Assembly (NCBI RefSeq): GCF_001613935.1
Contig: NZ_LQCI01000003.1
Span: forward strand, 1 to 64,000
Direction of reading: 5' to 3'
Source of the DNA: Amycolatopsis regifaucium
Lineage (GTDB): Bacteria; Actinomycetota; Actinomycetes; Mycobacteriales; Pseudonocardiaceae
DNA: 64,000 nucleotides
Position numbers and translations under genes: made by a program. Below, in pieces: positions 52,324 through 61,309 of this stretch; the stretch's first letter is position 1, and every line of letters starts with the position of its first letter. The notes beneath the pieces are model-generated. The model had not been told where the DNA came from. It did no database searches and saw only the letters and a list, made by a program, of their open reading frames with translations.

Positions 52324-52689
52324 ATGACGCAGCCGCACGAAGGCGCCGCCGACGTTCCGGTCGAGCCCGTCAAGCCGCCCGAAACCGCCGGCGGCGCACG
52401 CCACAGCGGCAAGTTCGACGCCGTCCCGAAGCTCAAACGCACGCGGGTGAGCGGGACTTGGGTCGCCGTCATCGTGGCGCTGGTCGTACTGGTGTTCCTG
52501 CTCGTGTTCATCCTGCAGAACCAGGACACCGCGACCGTGCACTTCCTCGGCATGTCCGGCAGCATGCCGCTGGCCGTCGCGATGCTGTTCTCCGTGATCG
52601 CGGGCGGCGCGCTGGTCGCGCTCGTCGGTGGCGCCCGGATCCTGCAGTTGCGCAAACAGGCCAAGAAGTCCCGCCACCTGCAACGCTGA
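52324..52689 (+). CDS. LapA-like (DUF1049) membrane protein
   Basis: 121 residues from ATG at 52324. A hydrophilic Pro/Glu-rich N-terminus (about 45 residues) is followed by two membrane helices, WVAVIVALVVLVFLLVFILQ-NQD and LAVAMLFSVIAGGALVALVG, and a basic tail (RKQAKKSRHLQR). The NQDTATVHFLG stretch between the helices is the LapA signature. Role unknown, sometimes linked to lipopolysaccharide assembly in Gram-negatives, which does not apply here. Confidence 0.85.
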   Translation: MTQPHEGAADVPVEPVKPPETAGGARHSGKFDAVPKLKRTRVSGTWVAVIVALVVLVFLLVFILQNQDTATVHFLGMSGSMPLAVAMLFSVIAGGALVALVGGARILQLRKQAKKSRHLQR

Positions 52690-52759
52690 GCCGTCGGCCC
52701 TAGCCAAGGCCATCATGTACTGCACGCCAGCGGTGGTTCGCTCTAACCCGAATCGCCAC

Positions 52760-53638
52760 TCACGACACGATGATCGACGTCATCCCGAGCACGACGTCGC
52801 AAACGCTTTCGTCACCCTTGGCGGTGACCCGGTCCCTGTTCACGGGGTTCCGGGTGCACAGCCGCCAGAACGTGTCCGCGTCCGTCGTCACCGAGGCCAG
52901 CGGCGAGCGTGAGGCCGGCGCGACGCGGTCGATCTCCCAGCCGCCGACGGCTCGCTGGGCCGTCCACTTCCCGCCGCCCTGACCGGTGACGGTGTAGCCG
53001 ACCTGCCTGCCGATCCGCGCTTCGACGTCACGCAGGGTGTGCGGCAGTGCTCGCATGAAGGTGTCGATCACCGGCCCGCGGAACTCTGGTCCGTCGAGCG
53101 GACCAGGTATACCGACGGCTTCGCGGATCTGCCGCTGATGCACCCAGAACTCGGTGTACTCACGGGCGACGTCGAGCCAGACCGGCGCTGGTTCGTGCCC
53201 GGCCCAGCTGACCGGCTCACCGAGGGTGTCGAGGTCGGCGCGGCCCCACAGCTCGGCGATCTGCGAGGTGCTGTCGACCAGCAGCGCGAACAGCACTTCG
53301 GGCGACAGCCGACGGCACGCGACCACCCATTCGTCGTTGATCCGGTCGATGAACTCCGCGAAGCGTTCGCCCTCGCGCGGCGCCGTCGTCCGGTAGTCGT
53401 CGCGGTCGCGGGACAGCCTGCCGAGTTTGTCGCCGAGGATATGGGCGGCGAGATCGTGCACCGTCCAGCCCGTGCAGACCGTCGGTGCGGCCCACTGCTC
53501 CGCGTCGAGTCCGGTCAGCACGTCGAGCAGGGCCTGTTCCTCACGCGCGAACAGCGGGAGGACGTCGATCGGCGGACCCCAGCGCGTGAAGCTCATGGTC
53601 TCCATCCAAACATCCGGGTCCATCACAATTTCGGCCAT
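52760..53638 (-). CDS. maleylpyruvate isomerase-family, mycothiol-dependent enzyme-like protein
   Basis: 292 residues; start at 53638 or an internal Met. DinB-like helical bundle with CTGWTVHDLAAHILGDKLGR (first metal His), FAEFIDRINDEWV, and REYTEFWVHQRQIREAVG (further ligands), then the sterol-carrier-like C-terminal domain. Members use mycothiol, the actinobacterial thiol, in isomerisation or detoxification. It is convergent with the LapA-like gene and divergent from the DUF4393 gene. Confidence 0.85.
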   Translation of the reverse strand: MAEIVMDPDVWMETMSFTRWGPPIDVLPLFAREEQALLDVLTGLDAEQWAAPTVCTGWTVHDLAAHILGDKLGRLSRDRDDYRTTAPREGERFAEFIDRINDEWVVACRRLSPEVLFALLVDSTSQIAELWGRADLDTLGEPVSWAGHEPAPVWLDVAREYTEFWVHQRQIREAVGIPGPLDGPEFRGPVIDTFMRALPHTLRDVEARIGRQVGYTVTGQGGGKWTAQRAVGGWEIDRVAPASRSPLASVTTDADTFWRLCTRNPVNRDRVTAKGDESVCDVVLGMTSIIVS

Positions 53639-53685
53639 TCGGCCTACTCGCGGGTAGCATCAGCGCGAACGCGAGGGGAGTGCCC

Positions 53686-54468
53686 GTGAGCAACGACCGA
53701 CCCGCCGGTGACGACCTGGCCGCCTTCGCCAAACGCGCGGGACAACTGGCGGGCTGGGCCGCCCGCACGGGCATCGAATACACGCGCAAGTTCCCCGGCG
53801 TCGAGCTCGCCGAGCAGGTCATCAAACAGGGTGAGCGGCAGCTGCTTTCGGAGCTGCGCCGCCGTCTCGACGAGGTCGACGATCCCTACCACGCCGCGCT
53901 CACCGCCGCGTCCGCGATGAACCGGCCCGACGCCGACGGCTCCCGCCCGGTCGAAGCGACCGTCACACTCGTGCACACCCGCGCCCACCTCGAACCGCTC
54001 CGCGCGGCGATGGCGGAACTGCTCAACCACTCGATCGGCTTCGGCCGCGAACGCGCCCGCGAGTACCTCTACGCGATCATCCTGCGGCAATTGACGCCGG
54101 ACGAGGCCCGCATCCTTTCCGCGCTTTCCGACGGCTCGCCGTTCCCCGCCGTCGATGTCGCCGAGCGGACCAACCTCGGCGGTGCCGGGCGGTTCGTCCT
54201 GCGCAACGCCTCCACCGTCGGCAAGGCCGCCGGGGTGTCGCTGCCCGACCAGGTGCCCGGTTATCTCACCAGGCTGATCGGACTCGGCCTGGTGGAGCTG
54301 GACGAAGAGGTGCCCGCACTCGACACGCAGTACGAGATCCTGCTGACCGACGAGACCGTCCGCGAGGCGGAGAAGTCGGTCAAGCGGGCCAAGTTCGTCA
54401 AGCACACGGTGCATATTTCCCGGCTCGGCGCCCAGTTCTGGCAGGCCTGCGACCCGAGCGCGGGCTGA
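53686..54468 (+). CDS. DUF4393 (Abi-alpha family) protein
   Basis: 260 residues from GTG at 53686, chosen because GAGGGGA lies 8 nt upstream (GTG at 53680 is too close). Central block LRAAMAELLNHSIGFGRERA, LTPDEARILSALSDGSPFPA and the end YLTRLIGLGLVELDEE match DUF4393. The family name comes from distant similarity to an abortive-infection protein, but function is unproven. It is 7 bp upstream of DUF445, suggesting a functional pair. Confidence 0.8.
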   Translation: MSNDRPAGDDLAAFAKRAGQLAGWAARTGIEYTRKFPGVELAEQVIKQGERQLLSELRRRLDEVDDPYHAALTAASAMNRPDADGSRPVEATVTLVHTRAHLEPLRAAMAELLNHSIGFGRERAREYLYAIILRQLTPDEARILSALSDGSPFPAVDVAERTNLGGAGRFVLRNASTVGKAAGVSLPDQVPGYLTRLIGLGLVELDEEVPALDTQYEILLTDETVREAEKSVKRAKFVKHTVHISRLGAQFWQACDPSAG

Positions 54469-54475
54469 CCCCGGC

Positions 54476-55720
54476 ATGGGTGCGTTCTTCGAGGGGATCC
54501 TCGCCGACTTCGCCCAGCATTGGCCGATTTACGTCTCCATCCCGATCGTCGCCGCGCTGATCGGGTACACCACCAAACTCGTCGCGATCCGGATGATGTT
54601 CCAGCCGGTGGAGTTCATCGGGATCAAACCGTTCCTCGGCTGGCAGGGCATCGTGCCCAAACGCGCCGCGCGGATGGCGAGCATCGCCTGCGACACGATG
54701 ACCGAGCAGCTGATCAAACCGGCGGAGGTGGTCGCCCGGCTCGATCCGCAGAGAATCGCCAAGGAGATCGAAAGACCGCTGCAGGCGGCCGTCGAGGACA
54801 TCGTGCGCGACGTCGCCGCCCACTACCAGCCGGGGCTGTGGGAATCGCTGCCCGTGCGGGTGCAACGGCTGGTGATCCAGCGCGTCCAGGCCGAGACACC
54901 GAAGATGGTCGCCGCCGTGCTGGAGCTGATCAAGTCCGATGTGGACAGTGTGTTCGACCTCAAGGGCATGGTGGTCACCGCACTGGTCAAGGACAAACGT
55001 TTGCTGAACCGGATCTTCCAGGAGGCGGGTGACAAGGAGTTCAAGTTCATCGCCCGCTCCGGCATCTTCTTCGGCGGGCTGATCGGCGTGATCCAGATGA
55101 TCGCGTGGGTACTGTTCAAGTTCCCGCTGATCATGCCGCTGTTCGGGCTCTTCACCGGCTGGTTCACCGACTGGCTCGCGCTGCGGATGATCTTCTACCC
55201 GCTCGAAGAGCGCCGGTACTTCGGAGTGCGCTGGCAGGGTCTGTTCCTGAAGCGGCGCGGCGAGGTCGCGGAGGCGTACGGCGCGCTGATCGCGCAGGAG
55301 ATCATCACGCCGCACAACGTCATCGAGGCGGTGCTGCACGGGCCCCTGTCGGATCGGGTGCTCGCGCTGATCCAGCGGCAGCTCGACGCACAGCTCGGTC
55401 GCCGCGTCGGGGTCGGGAAACCGCTGGTGGTGTTCGCCGTCGGCAGCAGGCGGTATCAGGACATGAAGCTGAACATCGCCGAGAAGATCATGGACAAGCT
55501 GCCGGAGACCATGCGGTACATCGAGGACTACGCGAGCGACGCGATGGACATCCGGAACGTGCTGGTGACCAAGATGAAGGAGCTGTCGCCACGCGAGTTC
55601 GAAGGCTTGTTGCGGCCGGCGTTCCAGCAGGACGAATGGATCCTGATCGCGACCGGCGCCGGCCTGGGCTTCGCCGTCGGTGAAGCCCAGGTGCTCTTCC
55701 TGGAACACTTCGCCGCCTGA
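54476..55720 (+). CDS. DUF445 membrane protein
   Basis: 414 residues. Membrane segments at about residues 17-36, 195-235 and 390-410; the repeated motifs GYTTKLVAIRMMFQPVEFIG, FLGWQGIVPKRAARMA and GWFTDWLALRMIFYPLEERR, RWQGLFLKRRGEVAEAYG show an internal duplication typical of DUF445/YheB proteins. Function unknown. Cotranscribed with DUF4393. A family A hairpin follows 18 bp after the stop. Confidence 0.88.
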   Translation: MGAFFEGILADFAQHWPIYVSIPIVAALIGYTTKLVAIRMMFQPVEFIGIKPFLGWQGIVPKRAARMASIACDTMTEQLIKPAEVVARLDPQRIAKEIERPLQAAVEDIVRDVAAHYQPGLWESLPVRVQRLVIQRVQAETPKMVAAVLELIKSDVDSVFDLKGMVVTALVKDKRLLNRIFQEAGDKEFKFIARSGIFFGGLIGVIQMIAWVLFKFPLIMPLFGLFTGWFTDWLALRMIFYPLEERRYFGVRWQGLFLKRRGEVAEAYGALIAQEIITPHNVIEAVLHGPLSDRVLALIQRQLDAQLGRRVGVGKPLVVFAVGSRRYQDMKLNIAEKIMDKLPETMRYIEDYASDAMDIRNVLVTKMKELSPREFEGLLRPAFQQDEWILIATGAGLGFAVGEAQVLFLEHFAA

Positions 55721-55737
55721 CTCCTACTCTCACCCTT

Positions 55738-55801
55738 CGCATTTCGTCCTCTAAAGGCGATAATTCGTGCCCGAACTACCGCCTTTAGAGGACGAAATGC
55801 G
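55738..55801. repeat. hairpin family A, copy 3
   Basis: Arms 55738-55762 and 55777-55801 pair at 24 of 25 positions; the loop holds TTCG/CGAA. Unlike copies 1 and 2 it lies between genes in the same direction and entirely outside coding sequence, so it would act as a terminator of DUF4393-DUF445. Confidence 0.88.
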
Positions 55802-55882
55802 CGAGGCGGCACTAACGGTGGTACACCGGTTCGCCCGTCCGGTCTAAGGTGCTCGGTGCACTGAGCCTTGGGGAGGGCGCAC

Positions 55883-58855
55883 ATGGCCGACGCGGGGAGT
55901 CCGTGGCCGCAGGAGATCCGGCTGGCGATGACCATGGTGGGCGGGGCGAGTCTCGCGGTCTGGATGGGCGGGGTCGCCACCGAGACCTCGCATCTGCTGC
56001 AGGCGTCGAGAACGCCGGAATCGACGAGTCCGTACCGGACCCTGCTCGACCTGCTCAACGCCACCGTCTCACTCGACGTGCTCACCGGCACGAGCGCCGG
56101 CGGCATCAACGCGGCGTGCCTCGGGCTGGCCGAGGCGTTCCGGTCGAGTCCGCAGGTGTTGCGGGACACGTGGATCAGCACCGGATCGCTCGACAACCTG
56201 ATCCGCGACCCCGGCGAGAAAGAGCCGAGGTCGTTGCTGAACGGCGATCGCGTGCTGCTCGGTGACCTCAAGGAAGCACTGCACCGGATCACCGACAAGG
56301 CGACGGTGAAACCCGAGTGCCCCGACATCACCGTGCTGCTCACCGGCACGATGATCGACGGCGAGACGACCAGGTTCGACGACGCGCTGGGAAACCTCGT
56401 GCGGGACACCGAACATCGCCTGCTCTTCCGCTTCGATGGTCCTTTGTGGACAGATGATGTCGTGGGCCCGCTCGCGCTAGCGGCACGCTCCACCGCTTCG
56501 TTTCCCGGCGCTTTCGAGCTTTCCCGGATGCCGATCGGCGAGCAGACCGGCCCGCTGCATCCGGACATGAGCCGCTACACCGACGTCACGCGGTCGCATT
56601 GGCTGACCGACGGCGGGGTGCTGCTGAACAAACCGTTGCGCCCGGCGTTGCGGGAGATCTTCGAACGGCAGTCGCATTCGGACGTCCGGCGGCTGCTGCT
56701 GTACGTGGTGCCGACGGCGGAACGCGACGCCGAGCGCGTCGAGGTCGATCCGGAGCGTCCGCCGCTGCTCGGCACCGCCATGAGCAAGGTCGTCGGCACC
56801 GTGCTGAGCCAGACGATCAGTGCCGAACTCGAAGACCTGACCCGGCACAACGACGCCGTCGTCCGGACCAGGGGAACCCGCGTTTCCCTTGCCTCGATGG
56901 GGGTTCGGGGCGGCCCCGAAACACTGGTCGATCAGCGGCTGATGAACGACTACCGCGACCGGCGGGTTCAGGAGGACGCCACCGCGCTGGTCCGTGAGGC
57001 GACCCGCCGGCTTTCCCTGTCCGATGTGGAGGATCCCGATCGGCAGTGGGCGTCCGGGACCGCGGCGCAGCTGCGCGCGGCCGCGGCGTCGGGGTTGCGC
57101 GACGGCCTGCCCACCGAGCCGCCGAAGGACACTTGCGAGCTGGCGAACCTGGTCGCCTTCCGCACCACCGCGCTGGACGATTCGGTGGCCACCGGCATCC
57201 AGCTGGTGAACGCCGGTTTCCGGCTCGATCCCACGCCGGACCAGGCACTGCAGCTCAACCGCTGCCGGGTGCTGCTGCACGAGGCGCGCCACCGGGCGGC
57301 GCGGGGAACGCGGCTCGCGAGCTGGGTCGCCGAACAGGAGCCACCACCGTCCGATGTCACGCTGGCCGCCTGGATCGAGGGGCTAGCCAAAAAATGGGCC
57401 GAGCTCGGCCGGTCCGACACGCTGAAGGAAGCGTGGCCGATGGTGGTCGCCGCGCTCCGGCAGGCGACGCCGATCCTTTTGCCGTTGGCACAGGCGAAGC
57501 CGGACACCGAGGCCGCCGACACGGTCAGCACGCTGCTGGCGTGGACCGGGCTCACCGCCGACGACGAGAGCGCCCGCGATCCGATCGTCACCTCGCGGCT
57601 GGTGCGGCTGCACATCGCGACCAGGGGACTGCTCGCGCAGCCGCCGTCGGTCGACCAGCGCGTCGATCTCGTCCAGGTGAGCGCGGATTCACGGACGCTG
57701 ATGGACATGAAAAGGCGCCGTTCCTGGGACAAGCTCACCGGTATGCAGGCCGACTACTTCGGCGCGTTCTACAAGGCGTCGTGGCGGGCCAACGACTGGA
57801 TGTGGGGCCGCGTCGACGGGGCGGGCTGGTTGTTCCAGTGCCTGCTCGATCCGAAACGCCTGCGGCTGCTGCCTGACGTCGTCGGGCCGGCGGCCTTCCG
57901 CGCGCAGGTGCGGGACGCGTTCGAGAAGATCGGCTGGCGGCAGCCGGGTACCGAGGACGGATTGTCCGAGGAGGAAGCGGAATCCTTGCGCGCGCAACTG
58001 GCCGCCGAACTCGCTTTCCTCGGTCTCGACGGCGGACTCGGTGATGTGCAAGGGGAAACCACCCTGCCGATCAGCATGCCGGTGACGGCGATGGTGCTTG
58101 CCAGGGCCCGGCAGCTGGAAATCGCGCGCGAAGAACTGCCCTGCGTCGGTCTCCACTGTGGACAAGACGCGAAAACGGCCAAGGGCAACGGGAAGCTGTC
58201 GGAACGCTTCCGGCAGCTGATCGAGAACGAACCGGAGACCGACGAGCAGACGCAGCGCGCGTTTCAGGCGTGCCAGGTTTCGGGTGAGCGGTTCGAACAC
58301 GAACGCGGGACGATGCTGCTGACGAAGACGCTGGTCAAGGCGGGCGCCGCCGGGATCAACGCGGCCGCGGGGGCGACGAGGGTGCCGAAATCGGTCCAGC
58401 CCGCCGCCACCTTCGCCCAGGCCGCCGGACGCAGCGCCTGGTGGATCACGCGCGGCGCGGCCACCCTGCCGTCCCCGTGGAACGTGCTGGCCGCGCTGGT
58501 CACCGTGCTGGCCGGATTCGTCATCGGTGGACAAGGCGGCCCGGTCCTGCAGTGGGTCGGTGTCCCGGTGGCCGCGGGCGCGATCGTGTTCCTGGTGGTC
58601 AGCCTGATGACGCTGCGCAAGACGTGGCGGATGGTGCTCACGGTGCTGGGGGTGCTGGCGGGAGCAGGGTTGCTGTTCGCCGCGTTCCTGCCGCCGGTCC
58701 GGGACCCGCTCTTCGGCTGGCTCGGCGCCGTCGTCGCGGGCTGGCGGCGAGGCGAGGCGCCGGTCTGGTGGCTGGTCGTCTGCCTCCTGCTCCTGCTGCC
58801 CGCCGTTTGGACGCCACTCGGCTCGGTCATCCGTCGCGGACGGCGGCGTGAATAG
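55883..58855 (+). CDS. large patatin-like phospholipase with C-terminal membrane helices
   Basis: 990 residues from ATG at 55883 with GGGAGGG upstream. Patatin domain: oxyanion loop TMVGGASLAVWMGG (about 20), nucleophile GTSAGGINAA (Ser about 75) and catalytic Asp in WLTDGGVLLNKP (about 247), so the lipase dyad is intact. A long helical middle (about 300-840) has no recognised domain (DUF3376-type). The C-terminus has about four membrane helices (ALVTVLAGFVIGG, VPVAAGAIVFLVVSL, MVLTVLGVLAGAGLLFAAFL, WLVVCLLLLLPAVW). Substrate unknown, probably membrane phospholipid. Monocistronic. Confidence 0.88.
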   Translation: MADAGSPWPQEIRLAMTMVGGASLAVWMGGVATETSHLLQASRTPESTSPYRTLLDLLNATVSLDVLTGTSAGGINAACLGLAEAFRSSPQVLRDTWISTGSLDNLIRDPGEKEPRSLLNGDRVLLGDLKEALHRITDKATVKPECPDITVLLTGTMIDGETTRFDDALGNLVRDTEHRLLFRFDGPLWTDDVVGPLALAARSTASFPGAFELSRMPIGEQTGPLHPDMSRYTDVTRSHWLTDGGVLLNKPLRPALREIFERQSHSDVRRLLLYVVPTAERDAERVEVDPERPPLLGTAMSKVVGTVLSQTISAELEDLTRHNDAVVRTRGTRVSLASMGVRGGPETLVDQRLMNDYRDRRVQEDATALVREATRRLSLSDVEDPDRQWASGTAAQLRAAAASGLRDGLPTEPPKDTCELANLVAFRTTALDDSVATGIQLVNAGFRLDPTPDQALQLNRCRVLLHEARHRAARGTRLASWVAEQEPPPSDVTLAAWIEGLAKKWAELGRSDTLKEAWPMVVAALRQATPILLPLAQAKPDTEAADTVSTLLAWTGLTADDESARDPIVTSRLVRLHIATRGLLAQPPSVDQRVDLVQVSADSRTLMDMKRRRSWDKLTGMQADYFGAFYKASWRANDWMWGRVDGAGWLFQCLLDPKRLRLLPDVVGPAAFRAQVRDAFEKIGWRQPGTEDGLSEEEAESLRAQLAAELAFLGLDGGLGDVQGETTLPISMPVTAMVLARARQLEIAREELPCVGLHCGQDAKTAKGNGKLSERFRQLIENEPETDEQTQRAFQACQVSGERFEHERGTMLLTKTLVKAGAAGINAAAGATRVPKSVQPAATFAQAAGRSAWWITRGAATLPSPWNVLAALVTVLAGFVIGGQGGPVLQWVGVPVAAGAIVFLVVSLMTLRKTWRMVLTVLGVLAGAGLLFAAFLPPVRDPLFGWLGAVVAGWRRGEAPVWWLVVCLLLLLPAVWTPLGSVIRRGRRRE

Positions 58856-59078
58856 CGTATTCGGGTGGCGAATCGCGCCCTGAGCCTGCGATGGCGTGGT
58901 GACGGTTGGTATCGTCACGTGCGGTGAGACCGCGTCGAGGCGGCCTTACCCACAAGTGCTGCGCGTCAAACGTTACCGTTACCTTTGTCACGTGTGTTTC
59001 GGGGTTGTTGCAGGTAGCCGCGCTGTCGCTCATCGGATGATCTGACCTCGCCCGAATTCTCCGGTACGTTTCCTGGAC
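58856..59078 (+). promoter_or_regulatory. upstream region of the ectoine operon
   Basis: 223 bp without a gene. It holds GTGACG (58899-58904) and CGTCAC (58913-58918) as an inverted repeat, two TCACGTG boxes (near 58914 and 58987) and the direct repeat CGTTACCGTTACC. Ectoine genes are induced by salt and heat, so these are candidate control sites. No confident -35/-10 pair and no good ribosome binding site for ectA were found. Confidence 0.45.
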
Positions 59079-59570
59079 ATGTCCGGAAAGCACTTGATCG
59101 AATCCCCGACCAAGGCCGACGGTGCCGCGCTCTGGAGAATCGCCCGCGATTCGAAGAAGCTCGATCTCAACTCGTCGTACGCCTATTTGCTGTGGTGCCA
59201 TGATTTCGCCGACACCTCGGTGGTCGCCAAAGTCGACGGTAGCCCCGTCGGCTTCGTGCTCGGCTATCGGAAGCAGGACACCGGCTTCGTCTGGCAGGTC
59301 GCCGTCGACGCGTCCCAGCGCGGAAAAGGGCTGGCCGGGGCACTGCTCGACGAGCTGTTCGACCGTCTGGTTGCCCAGGGCGTGCGGTACCTCGAGACCA
59401 CGATCACTCCGGACAACGAGGCTTCGATCCGGTTGTTCGCCTCGTTCGCCAAGCGCTGGAACGCCACCTTGGAAAGCCGGGATCTGTTTTCCGCGCACGA
59501 TTTCCCGGCCGAGGACGGAACGCATGAGCAAGAGGACCTGTATCGAATCGGTCCGCTCAGCAGTCAATAG
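59079..59570 (+). CDS. ectA: L-2,4-diaminobutyrate acetyltransferase EctA
   Basis: 163 residues, GNAT fold: [34 protein letters not shown], and the acetyl-CoA loop [18 protein letters not shown]. It acetylates the 4-amino group of L-2,4-diaminobutyrate in ectoine synthesis. First of four genes ectABCD. The start is supported by alignment to the family N-terminus rather than a ribosome binding site. Confidence 0.96.
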   Translation: MSGKHLIESPTKADGAALWRIARDSKKLDLNSSYAYLLWCHDFADTSVVAKVDGSPVGFVLGYRKQDTGFVWQVAVDASQRGKGLAGALLDELFDRLVAQGVRYLETTITPDNEASIRLFASFAKRWNATLESRDLFSAHDFPAEDGTHEQEDLYRIGPLSSQ

Positions 59571-59608
59571 AACGTAAAACCGGGGATCCCAGGGAGAAAG
59601 AAAACGTG

Positions 59609-60859
59609 ATGAGCATTTTCGAGGAACTCGAATCGGAAGTACGCAGTTACAGCCGTGGCTGGCCCGTGGTGTTCGACCGGGCTCAGGGGAGCTACCTGTA
59701 CGACGAAGACGGCAAGGCCTACCTCGACTTCTTCGCCGGGGCCGGCGCGCTGAACTACGGGCACAACAACCCGGCCCTCAAGCGCGCGCTGATCGACTAC
59801 ATCGCCCGTGACGGCGTCACGCACGCGCTCGACATGTTCACCGTGGCCAAGCGGGACTTCCTCCAGACGTTCAAGGAGAAGATCCTCGCGCCGCGCGAAC
59901 TCGACTACAAGGTCGTCTTCCCCGGCCCCGGTGGCGCGAACGCGGTCGAGGCCGCACTGAAGCTCGCGCGCAAGGTGACCGGCAAGGAAGCCGTCATCAA
60001 CTTCACCAACGCCTTCCACGGGATGACGCTGGGCGCCCTTTCGGTGACCGGCAACTCGATGAAGCGCGGCGGCGCGGGTGTCCCGCTGGTGCACGCCACC
60101 CCGATGCCGTACGACAACTACTTCGACGGCTCCATCCCGGACTTCCTCTACTTCGAGAAGCTGCTCGGCGACTCCGGCAGTGGCCTGAACGAGCCCGCCG
60201 CCGTGATCGTCGAAGGCGTGCAGGGCGAGGGCGGTATCAACGCCGCGCGCATCGAGTGGCTCAAGGCGCTGGACGACCTGTGCAAGAAGCACGGCATCCT
60301 GCTGATCCTCGACGACGTCCAGATGGGCTGCGGCCGCACCGGCCCGTTCTTCAGCTTCGAGGACGCGGGCATCAAGCCCGACATCGTCTGCCTGTCGAAG
60401 TCCATCGGGGGCTACGGCATCCCGATGGCGCTGACGCTGATCCGCCCCGACCTCGACGTCTGGGAGCCGGGCGAGCACAACGGCACCTTCCGCGGCATCA
60501 GCCCGGCGTTCGTCACCGCCGCCGAGGCGCTGCGCGTGTACTGGAGCGACGACGAGCTGGAGAAGTCGACGAAGGCCAAGGGCGAGCGCATCGCCGCCGC
60601 CTTCGAAGGCATCGTCGAGGCGTACCCGGACGCGAACCTGCTCGCGAAGGGCCGCGGTCTGGCGAGGGGCCTCGAGTTCGCCAACGGCGACCTCGCTGGC
60701 AAGGTCTGCGCCGCCGCGTTTGAACGGGGTCTCCTGATGGAAACCTCCGGTCCGGACGGTGAGGTCATGAAGCTGCTGCCGCCGCTGACCCTGACCGACG
60801 ACGAGCTCACCAAGGGTCTGTCGATCATCGACGAGGCATGCGCCACCGTCTTGAACTGA
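59609..60859 (+). CDS. ectB: diaminobutyrate-2-oxoglutarate transaminase EctB
   Basis: 416 residues from ATG at 59609 (a GTG directly before it at 59606 is possible; AGGGAG upstream). Class III PLP aminotransferase: [47 protein letters not shown] and the PLP Lys in [14 protein letters not shown] (about 264). It makes L-2,4-diaminobutyrate from aspartate semialdehyde. Located 38 bp after ectA. Confidence 0.96.
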   Translation: MSIFEELESEVRSYSRGWPVVFDRAQGSYLYDEDGKAYLDFFAGAGALNYGHNNPALKRALIDYIARDGVTHALDMFTVAKRDFLQTFKEKILAPRELDYKVVFPGPGGANAVEAALKLARKVTGKEAVINFTNAFHGMTLGALSVTGNSMKRGGAGVPLVHATPMPYDNYFDGSIPDFLYFEKLLGDSGSGLNEPAAVIVEGVQGEGGINAARIEWLKALDDLCKKHGILLILDDVQMGCGRTGPFFSFEDAGIKPDIVCLSKSIGGYGIPMALTLIRPDLDVWEPGEHNGTFRGISPAFVTAAEALRVYWSDDELEKSTKAKGERIAAAFEGIVEAYPDANLLAKGRGLARGLEFANGDLAGKVCAAAFERGLLMETSGPDGEVMKLLPPLTLTDDELTKGLSIIDEACATVLN

Positions 60860-60896
60860 CTGTTCGTACCAGGAAGAGAAAAAAAGGAGTTCTCCG

Positions 60897-61286
60897 TTGC
60901 TTGTCAGAACACTCGACGAGGTCACCGACACCGACGCCGACATCAAGACCCCGAACTGGCGCAGCAAGCGCATCGTGCTGGCCAAAGAGGGCGTCGGCTT
61001 CTCGGTGCACGAGACCACGCTCTACGCCGGGACGGTCAACGACTTCTGGTACGCGAACCACATCGAAGCGGTCTTCATCACCTCCGGTGAAGGCGAGCTC
61101 GAAAACACCGCGACCGGCGAAGTGTTCCAGCTGAAGCCGGGCACGTTGTACCTGCTGAACGACCACGACAAGCACCAGGTCCGGCCGAGGACCGAGATCA
61201 AGTGCGTCTGTGTGTTCAACCCGCCCATCACCGGCCGCGAGGTCCACGACGAAAACGGCGTGTACCCGCTCGTAACCGAACCCTGA
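60897..61286 (+). CDS. ectC: ectoine synthase EctC
   Basis: 129 residues with a TTG start at 60897, 7 nt after AGGAG. Cupin fold: [40 protein letters not shown]. It closes the ring of N-gamma-acetyl-diaminobutyrate to ectoine. The rare start codon combined with a strong ribosome binding site may tune its level relative to EctB. Confidence 0.96.
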   Translation: MLVRTLDEVTDTDADIKTPNWRSKRIVLAKEGVGFSVHETTLYAGTVNDFWYANHIEAVFITSGEGELENTATGEVFQLKPGTLYLLNDHDKHQVRPRTEIKCVCVFNPPITGREVHDENGVYPLVTEP

Positions 61287-61309
61287 AATCGCTCGAGGAG
61301 GCGACCGCT

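Noticed and set aside
58827..59567. Leftward frame over ectA and its upstream region
   Set aside because: Opposite to a certain gene, with low-complexity product and no ribosome binding site.
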